NCBI RefSeq assembly: GCF_011365745.1
Contig: NZ_JAAOBY010000001.1
Location: 248,001-312,000, forward strand
DNA from: Flavobacterium turcicum
GTDB lineage: Bacteria; Bacteroidota; Bacteroidia; Flavobacteriales; Flavobacteriaceae
DNA: 64,000 nucleotides
Direction of reading: 5' to 3'
Shown here: positions 52,566 to 61,862 of the stretch, one piece after another
How positions within the stretch are numbered: the stretch's first letter is position 1
Layout: each line of letters opens with the position of its first letter
The notes under the pieces: generated by a model
What the model was told of the DNA's origin: nothing
Databases searched by the model: none
The model's input: only the letters and a program-made list of their open reading frames with translations
Made by a program: the position numbers and the translations under genes

Positions 52566-54014
52566 TTATCCTACCGAACCTTCAAGAGAAATTTCCAATA
52601 ATTTTTGCGCTTCTACTGCAAATTCCATTGGCAACTTATTCAATACATCTTTACTGAAACCGTTTACAATTAATGCAATTGCTTTTTCAGTTGGAATACC
52701 GCGTTGGTTGCAATAAAAAACTTGATCTTCGCCAATTTTACTTGTCGTTGCTTCGTGTTCAATTTTAGCCGTTGGATTTTTACTTTCGATGTACGGAAAT
52801 GTATGCGCTCCGCATTTGTTCCCCATTAATAAAGAGTCGCATTGTGAAAAATTACGAGCATTTTCAGCATTAGGAGAAATACGCACTAAGCCACGGTAAC
52901 TGTTTTGTGATTTACCAGCAGAAATCCCTTTGGAAATAATGGTCGATTTGGTGTTTTTACCAAGGTGAACCATTTTAGTTCCCGTATCGGCTTGTTGGAA
53001 ATTATTTGTTACCGCAATCGAATAAAACTCACCAACTGAATTATCTCCTTTTAAAACCACTGATGGGTATTTCCAAGTTACTGCTGAGCCAGTTTCCACT
53101 TGTGTCCAAGAAATTTTTGCGTTTTTCTCGCAAATTCCTCTTTTAGTCACAAAGTTATACACACCACCTTTTCCTTCTTTGTTTCCAGGATACCAGTTTT
53201 GTACGGTTGAATATTTGATTTCGGCATCGTCAAGAGCAATTAACTCTACAACTGCAGCGTGTAATTGGTTTTCATCACGACTTGGAGCTGTACAACCTTC
53301 AAGGTATGAAACGTAGCTTCCTTCATCAGCAATAAGTAAGGTTCTTTCAAATTGTCCGGTACCAGCTTGATTAATTCGGAAATAAGTAGAAAGTTCCATT
53401 GGGCAACGTACTCCTTTTGGGATATAACAGAAAGATCCGTCAGAGAAAACAGCCGAGTTTAACGCAGCGTAAAAATTGTCTTTTTGCGGCACTACAGTTC
53501 CTAGATATTTGCGAACTAATTCTGGATGTTCTTTGATGGCTTCAGAAATACTCATGAAAATAATTCCTTTTTCGCCTAAAGTTTTCTTGAATGTTGTAGC
53601 TACCGATACCGAGTCAACTACGATATCCATGGCCACATTATTCATCATTTTTTGCTCATCTACAGAGATGCCTAACTTTTTGTACATTTCTAAAAGTTCC
53701 GGATCTACATCATCTAAAGTTTTATTAGGATCAACTGCTTTTGGTGCAGAGTAGTATGATATTGCTTGGAAATCTGGTTTTTCATAACGGACGTTAGCCC
53801 ATTCTGGTTCTGTCATTTGCTCCCAAGCACGAAAAGCCTCAAGGCGCCAATCGGTCATCCATTGTGGTTCTTCTTTTTTAAGTGAAATGGCACGAACAAT
53901 ATCTTCATTTAAACCAATAGGAAAGGTCTCAGCTTCCAGCTCGGTGTAAAATCCGTATTCGTATTCTTTATTTTCGAGTTCGATTTTTAAATCGTCTTCT
54001 GTGTATTTACTCAT
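52566..54014 (-). CDS. sufB: Fe-S cluster assembly protein SufB
   Basis: A 482-residue scaffold protein. Landmarks: [108 protein letters not shown] and [21 protein letters not shown]. Standard length. Confidence 0.97.
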   Translation of the reverse strand: MSKYTEDDLKIELENKEYEYGFYTELEAETFPIGLNEDIVRAISLKKEEPQWMTDWRLEAFRAWEQMTEPEWANVRYEKPDFQAISYYSAPKAVDPNKTLDDVDPELLEMYKKLGISVDEQKMMNNVAMDIVVDSVSVATTFKKTLGEKGIIFMSISEAIKEHPELVRKYLGTVVPQKDNFYAALNSAVFSDGSFCYIPKGVRCPMELSTYFRINQAGTGQFERTLLIADEGSYVSYLEGCTAPSRDENQLHAAVVELIALDDAEIKYSTVQNWYPGNKEGKGGVYNFVTKRGICEKNAKISWTQVETGSAVTWKYPSVVLKGDNSVGEFYSIAVTNNFQQADTGTKMVHLGKNTKSTIISKGISAGKSQNSYRGLVRISPNAENARNFSQCDSLLMGNKCGAHTFPYIESKNPTAKIEHEATTSKIGEDQVFYCNQRGIPTEKAIALIVNGFSKDVLNKLPMEFAVEAQKLLEISLEGSVG

Positions 54015-54017
54015 TGT

Positions 54018-54464
54018 GATTTAAAGATTTAAAGATTTAAAGATTCAAAATTGAACATTAACCTTTATTATTTGTGTCTAAATATTTAATAAAATTAGAA
54101 AGGTTTTGAGAAATTTCAATTGTTAAATTATAACCTATTTGAATCTCCTCTTGATTGCAAAAACCTAACTCTCTTGCTAATATCAACATATTTCTAACCT
54201 CCGCACAACTGCCTTTGGAGATTTTTAAATATCTTGTAAATTGTCTATTACTATTGTATTCTGAACCTTCGGCAATATTATTTGTAATTGAAACTACAGC
54301 TCTTTTTATTTGGTCTTTAAAACCAAATTCCTTTTCTAAAGATTTATTATTTAATAATTGAAAAACTAATTTGGTCAAGACAACACCTTTTTTATGAACA
54401 TCAAATTCTTCAAATGATTTTGCCATGCTTTCATTAATCTTTTAATTTTTCAATCTTTAAATTA
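54018..54464. repeat. inverted-repeat-framed element carrying four-helix-bundle gene 3
   Basis: The left flank (54018-54053) is three ATTTAAAG units followed by ATTCAAAATTG. The right flank (54441-54464) reads on the other strand TAATTTAAAGATTG and onward, an imperfect inverse. These are TTTAAAGATT units, as at 4991-5057, not the TTTAAAGTTT type of copies 1 and 2. Confidence 0.55.
54058..54426 (-). CDS. four-helix-bundle protein (S23/IVS family), copy 3
   Basis: A 122-residue, more distant member of the same family: FEEFDVHKKGVVLTKLVFQLL, KDQIKRAVVSITNNIAEGSEYNSN, RQFTRYLKISKGSCAEVRNMLILA, ISQNLSNFIKYL. It lies between sufB and the SufA-like gene. Its divergence from copies 1 and 2 and its different flanking repeats suggest a separate arrival rather than local duplication. 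Confidence 0.88.
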   Translation of the reverse strand: MAKSFEEFDVHKKGVVLTKLVFQLLNNKSLEKEFGFKDQIKRAVVSITNNIAEGSEYNSNRQFTRYLKISKGSCAEVRNMLILARELGFCNQEEIQIGYNLTIEISQNLSNFIKYLDTNNKG

Positions 54465-54791
54465 AAGTGAGAAACTCTCGCCACAACCGCAAGTTCTTGT
54501 TGCATTCGGATTGTTGAATACAAAACCTTTTCCGTTTAATCCACCAGAAAACTCTAAAATAGTTCCTGCTAGGTAAAGGAATGATTTTTTCTCAACCGCT
54601 ATAGTTATGTCGTTGTCAATGAATATTTTATCATCGTCTCCTTTGTTTTTGTCAAATTTTAAATCATATGACAATCCAGAGCAGCCGCCGCTTTTTACAC
54701 CTACTCGTACATAATCTGTAGCAGCATTAAAACCATCGTCTTGCATTAAGTCGATAATTTTCTTTTTGGCAGTGTCAGATACCTTTATCAT
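54462..54791 (-). CDS. sufA: HesB/IscA/SufA-family iron-sulfur carrier
   Basis: A 109-residue A-type carrier. The three cluster-ligand cysteines are in GVKSGGCSGLSYDL and the C-terminal RTCGCGESFSL. Other landmarks: VSDTAKKKIIDLM and NGKGFVFNNPNA. First gene of the sufA-B-C-D transcript on this strand. Confidence 0.93.
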   Translation of the reverse strand: MIKVSDTAKKKIIDLMQDDGFNAATDYVRVGVKSGGCSGLSYDLKFDKNKGDDDKIFIDNDITIAVEKKSFLYLAGTILEFSGGLNGKGFVFNNPNATRTCGCGESFSL

Positions 54792-54820
54792 GTTTATATT
54801 GATTTTGTCTAAATTAAACG

Positions 54821-54828
54821 CAAAGATA
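54821..54828 (-). promoter_or_regulatory. -7 element upstream of sufA
   Basis: TATCTTTG on the minus strand, exact TAnnTTTG, 30 bases before the sufA start. No clear -33 TTG. It is the only such match in the gap and may drive the sufA-B-C-D transcript. Confidence 0.45.
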
Positions 54829-54966
54829 GTGTTTAAAATACTTTTTCCATAATTGATAACATTATTATAACTAATGCAAAAATAGAATTTAGTTATTTGC
54901 GCATTTTAATTTTATTATATTACTTTTAACGCTTTATAACTTACAAACAACCCAAAAAAACTATTT

Positions 54967-55926
54967 ATGGAAGAAAATGTACCAAGCAAAATGCACTATC
55001 AACTCGATTTTAAAGGAAAAGGGGAAACTTTTTTCGGTATCGTCATTGTCAATTGGCTCTTAACTATCGTTACTTTAGGACTTTATTATCCGTGGGCTAA
55101 GGCCAAAACGCTACAATTTTTATTCGGTCAAACCACTTTAAATGATGATGCCTTTGCTTTTCATGGAACGGGTAAAGAGATGTTCAAAGGATTTTTAAAA
55201 GCTTTGTTAGTCTTCGTTATTTTGTTTGGAATAATGGGTACACTTACCTACTTAGGTCATCAAGGTATTGGTATTTTGGTTCTTTATCTAGGGATTTTTG
55301 CTATTATGCCATTGGCCATTCACGGATCGTACCGTTACAGAATGTCCCGCACGACATGGAGAGGAATTCGTTTTGGTTACCGAGGTGATCAAGCAGAATT
55401 AGTTAAACTTTTTTTTAAGTGGGTTTTCTTTACCATTATTACTTTGGGTATTTACAGTTCATGGTTTCAAATGAATTTACGCAGGTATGTTATCGGCAAT
55501 ATTCGTTTTGGTGATGCCGAGATGAATTACGATGGTGATGGTGGCGATTATTTATTGATGAATATCAAAGGATATTTTTTAACAATTTTTACTTTCGGAA
55601 TTTACTCCTTCTGGTGGCAAAAAGAAATTTTTGAATACTACGTGAACAATTTGTCTTTGCATAAAGATGATAAACGTATCGAGTTTACATCGACGGCTAG
55701 TGGTGCTGATTTTATTGGCCTAATTGTAATTAATATGTTGCTAATTGTATTTACATTAGGATTGGGTTACTCTTGGGTAGTAACGCGCACCATGAAATTT
55801 ATTTTTGACCACATTCAATTAGACGGTAATATTGATTTGAATACATTACACCAAACCGAAGAAAACTATAAAGATGCTACCGGCGAAGACGTTAGTGACT
55901 TTTTAGATATGGATTTTATCGTTTAA
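54967..55926 (+). CDS. DUF898 (YjgN-like) membrane protein
   Basis: A 319-residue inner-membrane protein with about six to eight helices arranged as repeated units: FFGIVIVNWLLTIVTLGLYYPWAKAK, FFKWVFFTIITLGIYSSW, LLMNIKGYFLTIFTFGIYSFWWQ and DFIGLIVINMLLIVFTLGLGYSW. The TLG-x-Y/F-x-x-W repeat is characteristic of DUF898/YjgN. Function unknown. Followed four bases later by an M48 protease gene, an association I recall from other bacteria. Confidence 0.9.
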   Translation: MEENVPSKMHYQLDFKGKGETFFGIVIVNWLLTIVTLGLYYPWAKAKTLQFLFGQTTLNDDAFAFHGTGKEMFKGFLKALLVFVILFGIMGTLTYLGHQGIGILVLYLGIFAIMPLAIHGSYRYRMSRTTWRGIRFGYRGDQAELVKLFFKWVFFTIITLGIYSSWFQMNLRRYVIGNIRFGDAEMNYDGDGGDYLLMNIKGYFLTIFTFGIYSFWWQKEIFEYYVNNLSLHKDDKRIEFTSTASGADFIGLIVINMLLIVFTLGLGYSWVVTRTMKFIFDHIQLDGNIDLNTLHQTEENYKDATGEDVSDFLDMDFIV

Positions 55927-55929
55927 AAT

Positions 55930-57000
55930 ATGAACCAAGAAGCCGCAGGAATTTATTTTGATGGCAAGTCAGCCGCCCCGCAAGCAGTAACTATTGTTTT
56001 GAACACATTAAATGGTGTTCTTCAGTTTCAAACCGAAACAGCTACAGTAGAGCGCTGGTTGCTGGGTGAACTGAGTTTTGAAAACGTGGGTACAACTCTG
56101 CAATTGCAAAAACAGCAACCGGATGGCATAGCAATTTTAAAAATCACAGACTCTACATTTGCAGCCACTATTTTAAAATTTCGTAAAGAAAACAATCAAG
56201 TAGGTTGGTATGAAAAAATGCTGGCATCGGGCATGAAATTTCATCTTGTTTTGGCACTTGTGATTTTAGGGTTAATTGGCCTGACCTATGTTTACGCCAT
56301 TCCGTGGGTGGGAGAGAAATCAGTAGCGCTAATTCCTGAGAGTTTTGATGATACCATGAGCGGAACGTTTATCAGCGATAATTTGCTGTTCTCAGATGTA
56401 GCTTCGGATAAATCTAAAGTCTTAAACGCTTTCGCAAAAGAGTTACAACTGAACAATAAAAAGAAATTGAAATTCATTTTTGTTGAAGAGGATATTGTAA
56501 ACGCTTTTGCTTTGCCTGATGGTACCATTGTGGTTTATTCCGGCATTGTCAACAAGATGCAAAATTACGATGAGTTAGTTGCGCTTTTAGGTCACGAGGC
56601 AGCCCACGTCAATCACAGGCATTCCATGAAAATGTTATGCCGCAACTTGTCTGGTTATTTGTTTATCTCGGCAATTTTAGGTGATGCCAACGGAATCATG
56701 GCTACAATTGGTGATAACGTAAATAGTTTTCAATCATTGTCGTTTTCTCGTGAGTTTGAACAAGAAGCTGATCGCGAAGGTTTTGCTATTGTTGTCAAAA
56801 ACAAAGTAGATCCTAACGGAATGTTGAATTTATTTAAAAGACTTCAAAACGAAGGTGATACTGTAATCCCAGAATTTTTGAGTTCGCACCCTGTTACAAA
56901 GCAGCGCATTGCAACCACTAGACAATTGGTTAAATCTACTCCGCACCAAGTTGAGGCAAATAGTAAGCTGCAACAGTTATTTCAACAATTAAAAAAATAA
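55930..57000 (+). CDS. M48-family membrane metalloprotease
   Basis: A 356-residue protein: an N-terminal soluble ~95-residue domain, one membrane helix (FHLVLALVILGLIGLTYVYAI), then a zinc protease domain with HEAAH in LVALLGHEAAHVNHRHSMKM and the third ligand in SFSREFEQEADREGFAI. Substrate cleavage probably occurs outside the cytoplasm. Operonic with the DUF898 gene. Confidence 0.92.
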   Translation: MNQEAAGIYFDGKSAAPQAVTIVLNTLNGVLQFQTETATVERWLLGELSFENVGTTLQLQKQQPDGIAILKITDSTFAATILKFRKENNQVGWYEKMLASGMKFHLVLALVILGLIGLTYVYAIPWVGEKSVALIPESFDDTMSGTFISDNLLFSDVASDKSKVLNAFAKELQLNNKKKLKFIFVEEDIVNAFALPDGTIVVYSGIVNKMQNYDELVALLGHEAAHVNHRHSMKMLCRNLSGYLFISAILGDANGIMATIGDNVNSFQSLSFSREFEQEADREGFAIVVKNKVDPNGMLNLFKRLQNEGDTVIPEFLSSHPVTKQRIATTRQLVKSTPHQVEANSKLQQLFQQLKK

Positions 57001-57131
57001 TCTAAAATCAAATTGCATTTAAACCATTGCACATCAGTTGTGTATTGGTTTGGGTGCAATTTGTTTTTACACACTTTTAGTTCGGTATCAATAAATATGC
57101 TTAATTTTAGAGCATACAATTTTGATACATT

Positions 57132-57992
57132 ATGAAACTATATCCAATAGAAACGGGTAATTTTAAATTAGATGGTGGTGCTATGTTTGGCGTAGTTCCT
57201 AAAACCATCTGGAACAAAACCAATCCTGCTGATGCCAATAACCTCATTGACATTGCGGCACGTTGTTTATTAATTGAAGAGGAAAATCGCTTGATTTTGA
57301 TAGACACCGGAATGGGAAACAAACAATCTGAAAAATTCTTCGGATACTATTCTTTATGGGGTTCTCATTCTTTAGATAAATCTTTGGCAAAATACGGTTT
57401 TCACCGCGACGATATCACGGATGTGTTTATGACGCATTTGCATTTTGACCATTGTGGCGGAAGTGTACAATGGAATAAAGACAAAACGGGATACGAACCA
57501 GCCTTTAAAAACGCTAAGTTTTGGACCAACGAAAATCATTGGGAATGGGCTACAAAACCAAACCCGAGGGAGAAAGCTTCGTTCCTATCTGAAAATATTT
57601 TGCCTATGCAAGAAAGCGGTCAATTGCATTTTATAAAAAGACCCGAAGGTGATTTTCTTGAAAAATCTGAATTAGGTTTTGGAATATTCTTTGTAGATGG
57701 ACATACCGAAAAACAGATGATTCCCCACATTCAATACAAAGGTAAAATCATCGTTTTTTGCGCTGATTTATTGGCTACAGCCGGGCATATTCCCATACCT
57801 TACGTTATGGGTTATGATACAAGGCCACTACTTACCATGCCAGAAAAAACTAAATTATTGCACACTGCAGTAGAACAAAACCACTATTTGTTTTTAGAGC
57901 ATGACGCCCACAATGAAATAGTTACTGTAGTACAAACTGAAAAAGGAGTTCGACTACAACAAGTTTATAGTTGTGATGAAATCTTAACGTAG
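57132..57992 (+). CDS. metallo-beta-lactamase-fold hydrolase
   Basis: A 286-residue cytoplasmic MBL-fold enzyme: LILIDTGMGNKQ, DVFMTHLHFDHCGGSVQW (the HxHxDH zinc motif), a distal ligand in FFVDGHTEKQMIPHI and another in FCADLLATAGHIPIP, with LFLEHDAHNE near the end. It is close to the AHL-lactonase/quinolone-degrading group by layout, but the substrate is unknown. Confidence 0.9.
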   Translation: MKLYPIETGNFKLDGGAMFGVVPKTIWNKTNPADANNLIDIAARCLLIEEENRLILIDTGMGNKQSEKFFGYYSLWGSHSLDKSLAKYGFHRDDITDVFMTHLHFDHCGGSVQWNKDKTGYEPAFKNAKFWTNENHWEWATKPNPREKASFLSENILPMQESGQLHFIKRPEGDFLEKSELGFGIFFVDGHTEKQMIPHIQYKGKIIVFCADLLATAGHIPIPYVMGYDTRPLLTMPEKTKLLHTAVEQNHYLFLEHDAHNEIVTVVQTEKGVRLQQVYSCDEILT

Positions 57993-58069
57993 TGTTAATC
58001 CTTTTATTTGTGTAACAAAATCAATTATTTTAGACCAATATTTTATAAAATTTTTAAAAGTAAATATCC

Positions 58070-59698
58070 ATGAATACCATCAAACCTATCTACATTTCTG
58101 CTTTTGCCATGCTTGCTTTAGTAGGATGTGGCGCTGCAAAACAAGTTTCGAGTACTGCGACAGCTAATTTGGCTCCAATTTCTGCACCGTTAAATGTACA
58201 GAAGAAAGCGGCTTTAACAGAAAACGAATTGAAACGTTGGAGTCACCTTGATATTGTAAGCGACACCATTCCTGGAATGAGTATTGATAAAGCTTATGCT
58301 GAATTGTTAAAAGGTAAAAAAGGAGTACCTGTTATTGTAGGTATTGTAGACTCAGGTGTTGATATCGAGCATGAAGATTTAAAATCGGTTTTATGGACCA
58401 ATGCTAAGGAAATTGCAGGAAACGGAATCGACGACGATAAAAATGGTTACGTTGATGATATTCACGGTTGGAATTTCTTGGGTGATATTACCAAAGAAAA
58501 TGTTGAATACGAAAGAATCATTAGAGATAAAACTTTGGTAGACGAAAAAACATTTCAAGAAGCCAAAGCAGTAAATGATAAAAAAGTAGCCGAAGCAGCA
58601 ACAATAAAAGCACGCTCGGAGCAAATGATTAGCACATTAACCACAAGCGATGCTGCAATTGCGAAGCATTTAGGTAAAGCTGTTTATACCGCAGAAGAGG
58701 TAAAAGCAATTACAACTCAAGATGCTGATTTACTAAAAAGCAAAACTACAATGCAACAAATGTTGGGTTATGGTTTACCAGTTGCTGAGTTGAAAGTTGC
58801 CGTACAAAAACAAAAAGATGCTCAAGATGCACTTATTAATGGTGACAACCTGAAAACAGATTATCGTAAAGTGGTTGGCGACAATCCAAACGATATTACT
58901 GATACCAAGTACGGGAACAACAACGTAATGGGTCCAGATAAAAACGAAATTTTGCATGGTACACACGTTGCCGGAATTGTCGCTCAAGTTAGAGGTAACA
59001 ATTTAGGTGGAGATGGAGTAGCAAATAATGTTCAAATTTTAACAGTTCGTGCCGTGCCAGACGGAGATGAGTACGATAAAGATATTGCATTAGGAATTCG
59101 TTATGCGGTAGACAATGGCGCGAAAGTAATCAACGGAAGTTTTGGAAAAAGCTTTTCTCCACACAAACAGTGGGTGTATGACGCTATTAAATATGCAGAG
59201 AAAAAAGACGTTCTTTTTGTACACGCGGCAGGAAACGATGCGAAAGATATTGACTTTGCCGAAAATTTCCCGAACGATTCTGATGATAAAGTAAAAGAGT
59301 TTGCTTCAAACGTAATAACTATCGGGGCATTGAATTATGAATACGGAGAAAAAGTAGTAGCTCGTTTTTCTAACATTGGTAAATTAAATGTAGACGTTTT
59401 TGCACCAGGAGTAAAAATTTATGCAACCACTCCAAATAACGAATACCAATATTTACAAGGAACTTCAATGGCTGCGCCAAACACAGCAGGAGTTGCAGCA
59501 TTGATTCGTTCGTACTATCCAAAATTATCAGCCAAACAAGTAAAACAAATCTTGATGGATTCGGGAGTTGCAATAACTACCGAAGTAATTGTAGGTGGAA
59601 AACCAACAGACAAACGTTCGTTTACAACGCTATCTCAATCAGGTAAAATTGTAAATGCTTACAACGCATTATTGATGGCTGAGAAAATGTCAAAATAA
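58070..59698 (+). CDS. subtilisin-like (S8) serine protease lipoprotein
   Basis: A 542-residue lipoprotein (lipobox ALVGC near residue 20). Catalytic triad: Asp in IVGIVDSGVDIEHEDL, His in LHGTHVAGIVAQ, Ser in LQGTSMAAPNTAGVAALI. A Lys/Ala-rich helical insert lies between the Asp and His regions (residues ~150-280), larger than in plain subtilisins. Probably anchored to the outer membrane and active on the surface or in the periplasm. Confidence 0.93.
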   Translation: MNTIKPIYISAFAMLALVGCGAAKQVSSTATANLAPISAPLNVQKKAALTENELKRWSHLDIVSDTIPGMSIDKAYAELLKGKKGVPVIVGIVDSGVDIEHEDLKSVLWTNAKEIAGNGIDDDKNGYVDDIHGWNFLGDITKENVEYERIIRDKTLVDEKTFQEAKAVNDKKVAEAATIKARSEQMISTLTTSDAAIAKHLGKAVYTAEEVKAITTQDADLLKSKTTMQQMLGYGLPVAELKVAVQKQKDAQDALINGDNLKTDYRKVVGDNPNDITDTKYGNNNVMGPDKNEILHGTHVAGIVAQVRGNNLGGDGVANNVQILTVRAVPDGDEYDKDIALGIRYAVDNGAKVINGSFGKSFSPHKQWVYDAIKYAEKKDVLFVHAAGNDAKDIDFAENFPNDSDDKVKEFASNVITIGALNYEYGEKVVARFSNIGKLNVDVFAPGVKIYATTPNNEYQYLQGTSMAAPNTAGVAALIRSYYPKLSAKQVKQILMDSGVAITTEVIVGGKPTDKRSFTTLSQSGKIVNAYNALLMAEKMSK

Positions 59699-59718
59699 CT
59701 AATAAAAACTTAATTTTA

Positions 59719-59749
59719 TGGAAGGACAAATCGTCCTTCCATTTTTTAT
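59719..59749 (+). terminator. terminator after the S8 protease gene
   Basis: TGGAAGGAC, loop AAATC, GTCCTTCCA, then T-run. A strong 9-bp stem. Confidence 0.88.
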
Positions 59750-59760
59750 TTTAACCACTT

Positions 59761-61629
59761 ATGAAAAAACTATTTTTATGCGCTCTTTTAACTACTGGTT
59801 TTGGTAGTGTTTGGGCACAAAGTAATGCGTATTGGCAGCAACATGCAAACTACAAAATGGAAGTTGCACTCGATGTCGCTACCTATAAGTACAAAGGAGC
59901 GCAAGAGCTGGTGTATACTAACAATTCTTCGGATACGTTAAAAAAAGTGTATTACCATTTATTCAACAACGCTTTTCAGCCAGGAAGCGAAATGGATGCG
60001 CGCATTCAAAACATCAAAGATCCTGATGGCAGAATGGTATCTAAAGTAAAAGTAGGTGACAAAGAAGTAAAAGAAAGTCGCATTAAAAATTTGAAACCTA
60101 ACGAAATTGGTTTTTTACACGTAACTAATTTCAAACAAGATGGTGTTGCCGCTACTGCAAAAGAAGTGGGAACCATACTCGAAGTAACTTTGGCAAAGCC
60201 TATTTTACCGAACTCTAAAACTACTTTCACACTAGATTTTGACGGTCAAGTTCCGGTGCAAATTCGTCGTTCTGGACGCAATAATGCTGAAGGAGTTGAA
60301 TTGTCAATGGCGCAATGGTATCCAAAATTAGCCGAATTTGATTTTGAAGGTTGGCACGCAGATCCATATATCGCAAGAGAATTTCACGGAGTTTGGGGCG
60401 ATTTTGACGTAAAAATTACTATCGATAAAAATTATGTTTTAGGTGGAACAGGTTACTTGCAAAATCCAAATGAAATTGGTCACGGATACCAAGATCAAGG
60501 CGCAGTGGTTACCATTCCTAAAAAAGCTAAAACACTTACATGGCATTTTAAAGCACCAATGGTTCACGACTTTACTTGGGCAGCTGACAAAAACTATATT
60601 CATGATATTGCCAAAGGTCCAAATGGTGTTGACATTCACTTTTTGTACAAAAACAACCCACAATACATTGAAAACTGGAAAAATCTACAGCCGTTGACTG
60701 TAAAATTGATGGAGTTTTACAACAAAACCGTAGGTGAGTATCCGTACAAACAATATTCAGTTATTCAAGGTGGCGATGGCGGAATGGAGTATGCCATGTG
60801 TACTTTGATATTGGGGCAAGGTAAATTTGAAGGATTGTTAGGCGTAACGGCTCACGAAATGGCGCACTCTTGGTTCCAACATGTATTGGCCTCAAACGAG
60901 TCTAAACACGGCTGGATGGATGAAGGTTTTACATCGTTCTTAGAAGATTTGGGAATGAATGAAATAGCAGAGAAAAAAGCACAAAATCCTTTTGCGGGAG
61001 GTTATGCAGGATATTTTTCAATGGTTAATTCAGGAAAAGAATTGCCTCAAGGAACACACGCGGATCGTTTTGATGAGAACAGAGTGTACAGTATTAGTTC
61101 CTACAGCAAAGGAGAACTTTTCTTGACACAATTAGTTTATTTGATTGGGAAAGACAATTTGATGAAAACATTGAAAAAATACTACAGCGATTTCAAATTC
61201 AAGCATCCTGCGCCGAATGATATTAAAAGAACAGCTGAGAGAGTTTCAGGAGCTAACTTAGATTGGTATTTAACAGATTGGACACAAACAACCAACACGA
61301 TTGATTACGGAATTAAAGAAGTAACTGAAAATGCAGGTCAAACAAAGGTGGTTTTAGAAAGAATTGGTAGAATGCCAATGCCAATTGATTTGCTTGTTGA
61401 ATATACAGATGGAACAGTAGAAACTTTTTATGTGCCTTTGCGCATGATGAGTTTTGAAAAAGAAAATCCGTATCCGGCAATTAAAAGAACGGTACTTTCT
61501 GATTGGGCTTGGGCATACCCAACTTACGAGTTGAATGTTCCTAAAGCAAAATCATCTATAAAAAGTATTACGATTGACCCTAGCAGTTTAATGGCTGATA
61601 TTAAAAAAGAGAATAACGTTTTTAAATAA
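59761..61629 (+). CDS. M1-family zinc metallopeptidase (aminopeptidase)
   Basis: A 622-residue exported protein (signal peptide MKKLFLCALLTTGFGSVWAQ). The zinc motif is GVTAHEMAHSWFQH, with the third ligand Glu in GWMDEGFTSF 18 residues later. The exopeptidase substrate motif is QGGDGGMEYAM (equivalent of GAMEN). N-terminal beta domain (residues ~25-230) and C-terminal extension as in bacterial M1 enzymes. Confidence 0.94.
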   Translation: MKKLFLCALLTTGFGSVWAQSNAYWQQHANYKMEVALDVATYKYKGAQELVYTNNSSDTLKKVYYHLFNNAFQPGSEMDARIQNIKDPDGRMVSKVKVGDKEVKESRIKNLKPNEIGFLHVTNFKQDGVAATAKEVGTILEVTLAKPILPNSKTTFTLDFDGQVPVQIRRSGRNNAEGVELSMAQWYPKLAEFDFEGWHADPYIAREFHGVWGDFDVKITIDKNYVLGGTGYLQNPNEIGHGYQDQGAVVTIPKKAKTLTWHFKAPMVHDFTWAADKNYIHDIAKGPNGVDIHFLYKNNPQYIENWKNLQPLTVKLMEFYNKTVGEYPYKQYSVIQGGDGGMEYAMCTLILGQGKFEGLLGVTAHEMAHSWFQHVLASNESKHGWMDEGFTSFLEDLGMNEIAEKKAQNPFAGGYAGYFSMVNSGKELPQGTHADRFDENRVYSISSYSKGELFLTQLVYLIGKDNLMKTLKKYYSDFKFKHPAPNDIKRTAERVSGANLDWYLTDWTQTTNTIDYGIKEVTENAGQTKVVLERIGRMPMPIDLLVEYTDGTVETFYVPLRMMSFEKENPYPAIKRTVLSDWAWAYPTYELNVPKAKSSIKSITIDPSSLMADIKKENNVFK

Positions 61630-61646
61630 TTCTTTTTAATAAAATT

Positions 61647-61704
61647 AATGTCTACTTCTTGATCAACATCTTTAAAGTGTTGTTTAAGAAGTAGACATTT
61701 TTTT
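61647..61704. terminator. long bidirectional terminator hairpin
   Basis: AATGTCTACTTCTT (61647-61660) and AAGAAGTAGACATT (61686-61699), perfect 14-bp arms, then T-run. It ends the M1 gene and the convergent operon at 61717. Confidence 0.85.
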
Positions 61705-61716
61705 ATGTAGTTAAAG

Positions 61717-61860
61717 TTACCAACCAATATATCGAAATTGTCCTTCTCCAAGATCAGCCAAAAGTAATCGTAGAAGATAGATTATTAATATGGTATACCA
61801 AATTACAATTAGAATCAAGGCTATATTTTTATGGAAGTATTTTTTTAAAAAAGAATACAT
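61717..61860 (-). CDS. 47-aa one-helix membrane protein, DltX-like
   Basis: A tiny gene of 47 codons: basic N-terminus (MYSFLKKYFHKN), one membrane helix (IALILIVIWYTILIIYLL) and a short C-terminal tail ending QFRYIGW. It starts two bases after the MBOAT stop, so it is translated from the same transcript. DltX of Gram-positive dlt operons is also a ~50-residue one-helix protein ending in an F-x-Y-x-x-F motif whose Tyr is proposed to carry the acyl group. Here F42, Y44 and W47 fit, with Trp for the last Phe. The homology is inferred from size, topology, tail and context. Confidence 0.72.
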   Translation of the reverse strand: MYSFLKKYFHKNIALILIVIWYTILIIYLLRLLLADLGEGQFRYIGW

Positions 61861-61862
61861 GG

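Noticed and set aside
50807-54464. CRISPR array or tandem repeat locus in the suf gaps
   Set aside because: The repeats are short, inverted and separated by coding genes; there are no regular spacers.
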